5,755 bases of DNA from Nitrospirota bacterium (lineage in GTDB: Bacteria > Nitrospirota > Nitrospiria > Nitrospirales > UBA8639): contig JAOUQB010000174.1 of the NCBI GenBank assembly GCA_029879555.1, positions 1 to 5,755 on the forward strand, given 5' to 3'. Below the pieces are notes generated by a model. It ran no database searches. It had not been told where the DNA came from and saw only the letters and a program-made list of their open reading frames with translations. Position numbers and translations under genes: made by a program. Positions 4,616 to 5,755 of the stretch are shown here, piece by piece. The number at the start of each line of letters is the position of its first letter. Position 1 is the first letter of the stretch.

Positions 4616-5755
4616 ATGGCATCTAGTACTACTGGGATGGACAGCGCGCAGTCTCCGGGAAATCCACCCCCGCCGCAGGGGACTTCTTCAACAATCTCGC
4701 TGTCCGTGTTCCCCTATGCTTTTGCGATCTTTTTGAGTGCCTTTCTGCTGTTTCAAGTCGAGCCCATCATCGCTCGGTATATCCTGCCATGGTTCGGAGG
4801 CACGCCAGCCGTCTGGACCACGTGCATGCTCTTCTTCCAGGTCTTCCTTCTAGGCGGGTATTTATACGCGCACCTTCTCGCAAGCTATTTCTCCCCAAGG
4901 TACCAGGCGCTCATTCACTTGAGTCTGGTGGTGTGCTCACTGGCCTTTCTTCCTATCACCCCCGAAGAGACCTGGAAGCCGGATGGCAGCGAGAATCCTA
5001 TGCTGGCGATCGTGCTCCTTCTCCTGGGGACCATAGGCGCCCCCTTTCTCTTGGTCTCAGGTTCAGGGCCCCTCCTGCAACACTGGTTCAACCGAATTCA
5101 TCCGACCTTGTCACCCTACCGCCTGTATGCTTTGTCGAACTTTGGGTCTCTCCTAGGACTGGTCTCTTATCCGTTTTTCGTGGAACCCCAACTAGGGCTG
5201 AGCACGCAAACCTTCCTCTGGTCCACCGGGTACGGGCTGTACGCGGTCCTTGGGGCCTGGAGTGCAATCATGTTGTGGCGATCCGCGACGCCGAAGGATT
5301 CTTCTGAAAGTTCGGGGTCTTTAGCCGGCACACCATTGGCCCTACCGGAGAGATTGCTGACCCTTTCCCTCGCCGCATGCGGATCAGTGGTCCTGCTGGC
5401 CAGTACGAATCAAATCTGTCGGGACATTGCCGTCATCCCATTTCTCTGGGTCCTGCCCCTCAGCTTGTACCTCATTTCGTTTATTCTCTGTTTTGATCAT
5501 CCACGATGGTACAACCGACGGGTCTGGGTACCCGTGCTTCTGCTCTCGCTCTCCGCAGTGGTTTACCTCCTGCTTCAGGACTATGGGGCGGTAGAGATGA
5601 ATGTGTATCTCCAGATCGGGATCTATTCCGCCGCCCTCTTTGCCTGCTGCATGGCATGTCATGGGGAACTGGTTCGCTTGAAACCTTCTGCCGACCATCT
5701 CACCTCCTTTTATCTTATGATCGCGCTGGGCGGGGCCCTGGGCGGCGTATTCGTC
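4616..5755 (+). CDS. Polytopic membrane protein, fused MFS/spermidine-synthase-like family, 3' partial
   Basis: From the ATG at 4616 the frame stays open to the window end, giving 380 residues. An in-frame TAG at 4607 rules out an earlier start; an ATG at 4637 is possible, and neither has a clear ribosome binding site. After a Ser/Pro-rich tail (1-28) about eleven membrane segments follow: near 29-47, 66-88, 98-113, 128-148, 170-188, 199-221, 246-263, 271-292, 302-320, 329-347 and 364 onward. FLLFQVEP (43-50), LPWFGGTPAVW (57-67), SGSGPLLQ (148-155), PYRLYALSNFGSL (167-179) and the glycine-rich LGGALGG (371-377) are the marks of this family. Its members usually carry a spermidine-synthase-like Rossmann domain after the membrane part; that domain would lie beyond the edge. 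Polyamine synthesis is not shown. The gene is visibly richer in C-ending codons than its neighbours. Confidence 0.82.
   Translation, partial: MASSTTGMDSAQSPGNPPPPQGTSSTISLSVFPYAFAIFLSAFLLFQVEPIIARYILPWFGGTPAVWTTCMLFFQVFLLGGYLYAHLLASYFSPRYQALIHLSLVVCSLAFLPITPEETWKPDGSENPMLAIVLLLLGTIGAPFLLVSGSGPLLQHWFNRIHPTLSPYRLYALSNFGSLLGLVSYPFFVEPQLGLSTQTFLWSTGYGLYAVLGAWSAIMLWRSATPKDSSESSGSLAGTPLALPERLLTLSLAACGSVVLLASTNQICRDIAVIPFLWVLPLSLYLISFILCFDHPRWYNRRVWVPVLLLSLSAVVYLLLQDYGAVEMNVYLQIGIYSAALFACCMACHGELVRLKPSADHLTSFYLMIALGGALGGVFV

Noticed and set aside
1645..4617. 13-base identical sequence TCTAGAAAAATAT at 1645-1657 and 4605-4617
   Set aside because: One AT-rich 13-base match in a window of this size is close to chance expectation, and the flanks do not match.
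4789..5307. Rightward frame of 172 codons
   Set aside because: It is an off-frame shadow of the membrane protein gene; its Arg/Pro/His-rich product has no domain, whereas the main frame shows clear family motifs.

Overview
The window comes from a bacterial chromosome of moderate, mixed base composition. The gene style (stand-alone receivers, a CBS-pair protein, a TerB-like protein and a spermidine-synthase-type membrane protein) would fit a Nitrospira-like or other environmental Gram-negative bacterium. That placement is a guess from style, because no ribosomal RNA or marker gene is present. No transposase, CRISPR array, tRNA or rRNA is visible.

Layout. Positions 1-1397 hold a leftward pair: a 2-oxoglutarate/Fe(II) oxygenase (747-1397), then 35 bases later an RmlD-like short-chain dehydrogenase/reductase that runs off the left edge (1-711). 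Positions 1398-1903 are a largely non-coding divergent region. It contains a 21-base-spaced direct repeat, an AT-rich stretch, a good sigma-54-type -24/-12 match at 1716-1731, and a doubtful 34-codon frame with a Fis-like look. To the right lie two rightward stand-alone receiver proteins (1904-2284 and 2377-2760), a two-CBS-domain protein (2903-3352) and a TerB-like protein with two TerB-type halves (3541-4467). After a weak terminator and a palindromic dispersed-type repeat comes the N-terminal 380 residues of a polytopic membrane protein of the fused MFS/spermidine-synthase-like family (4616 to the right edge).

How the parts may fit together. The leftward pair looks like a two-gene unit that modifies a small molecule or sugar nucleotide; its substrate cannot be read from the sequence. 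The rightward receiver, receiver and CBS genes look like a small signalling group without a kinase or an output domain, so they would have to act through proteins encoded elsewhere. The TerB-like and membrane protein genes have their own leaders and are probably separate units.

The window holds no obvious new defence or mobile system. The points most worth checking are the sigma-54-like promoter with upstream repeats, the divergent motifs of the RmlD-like protein beside the oxygenase, and the double TerB-like protein.
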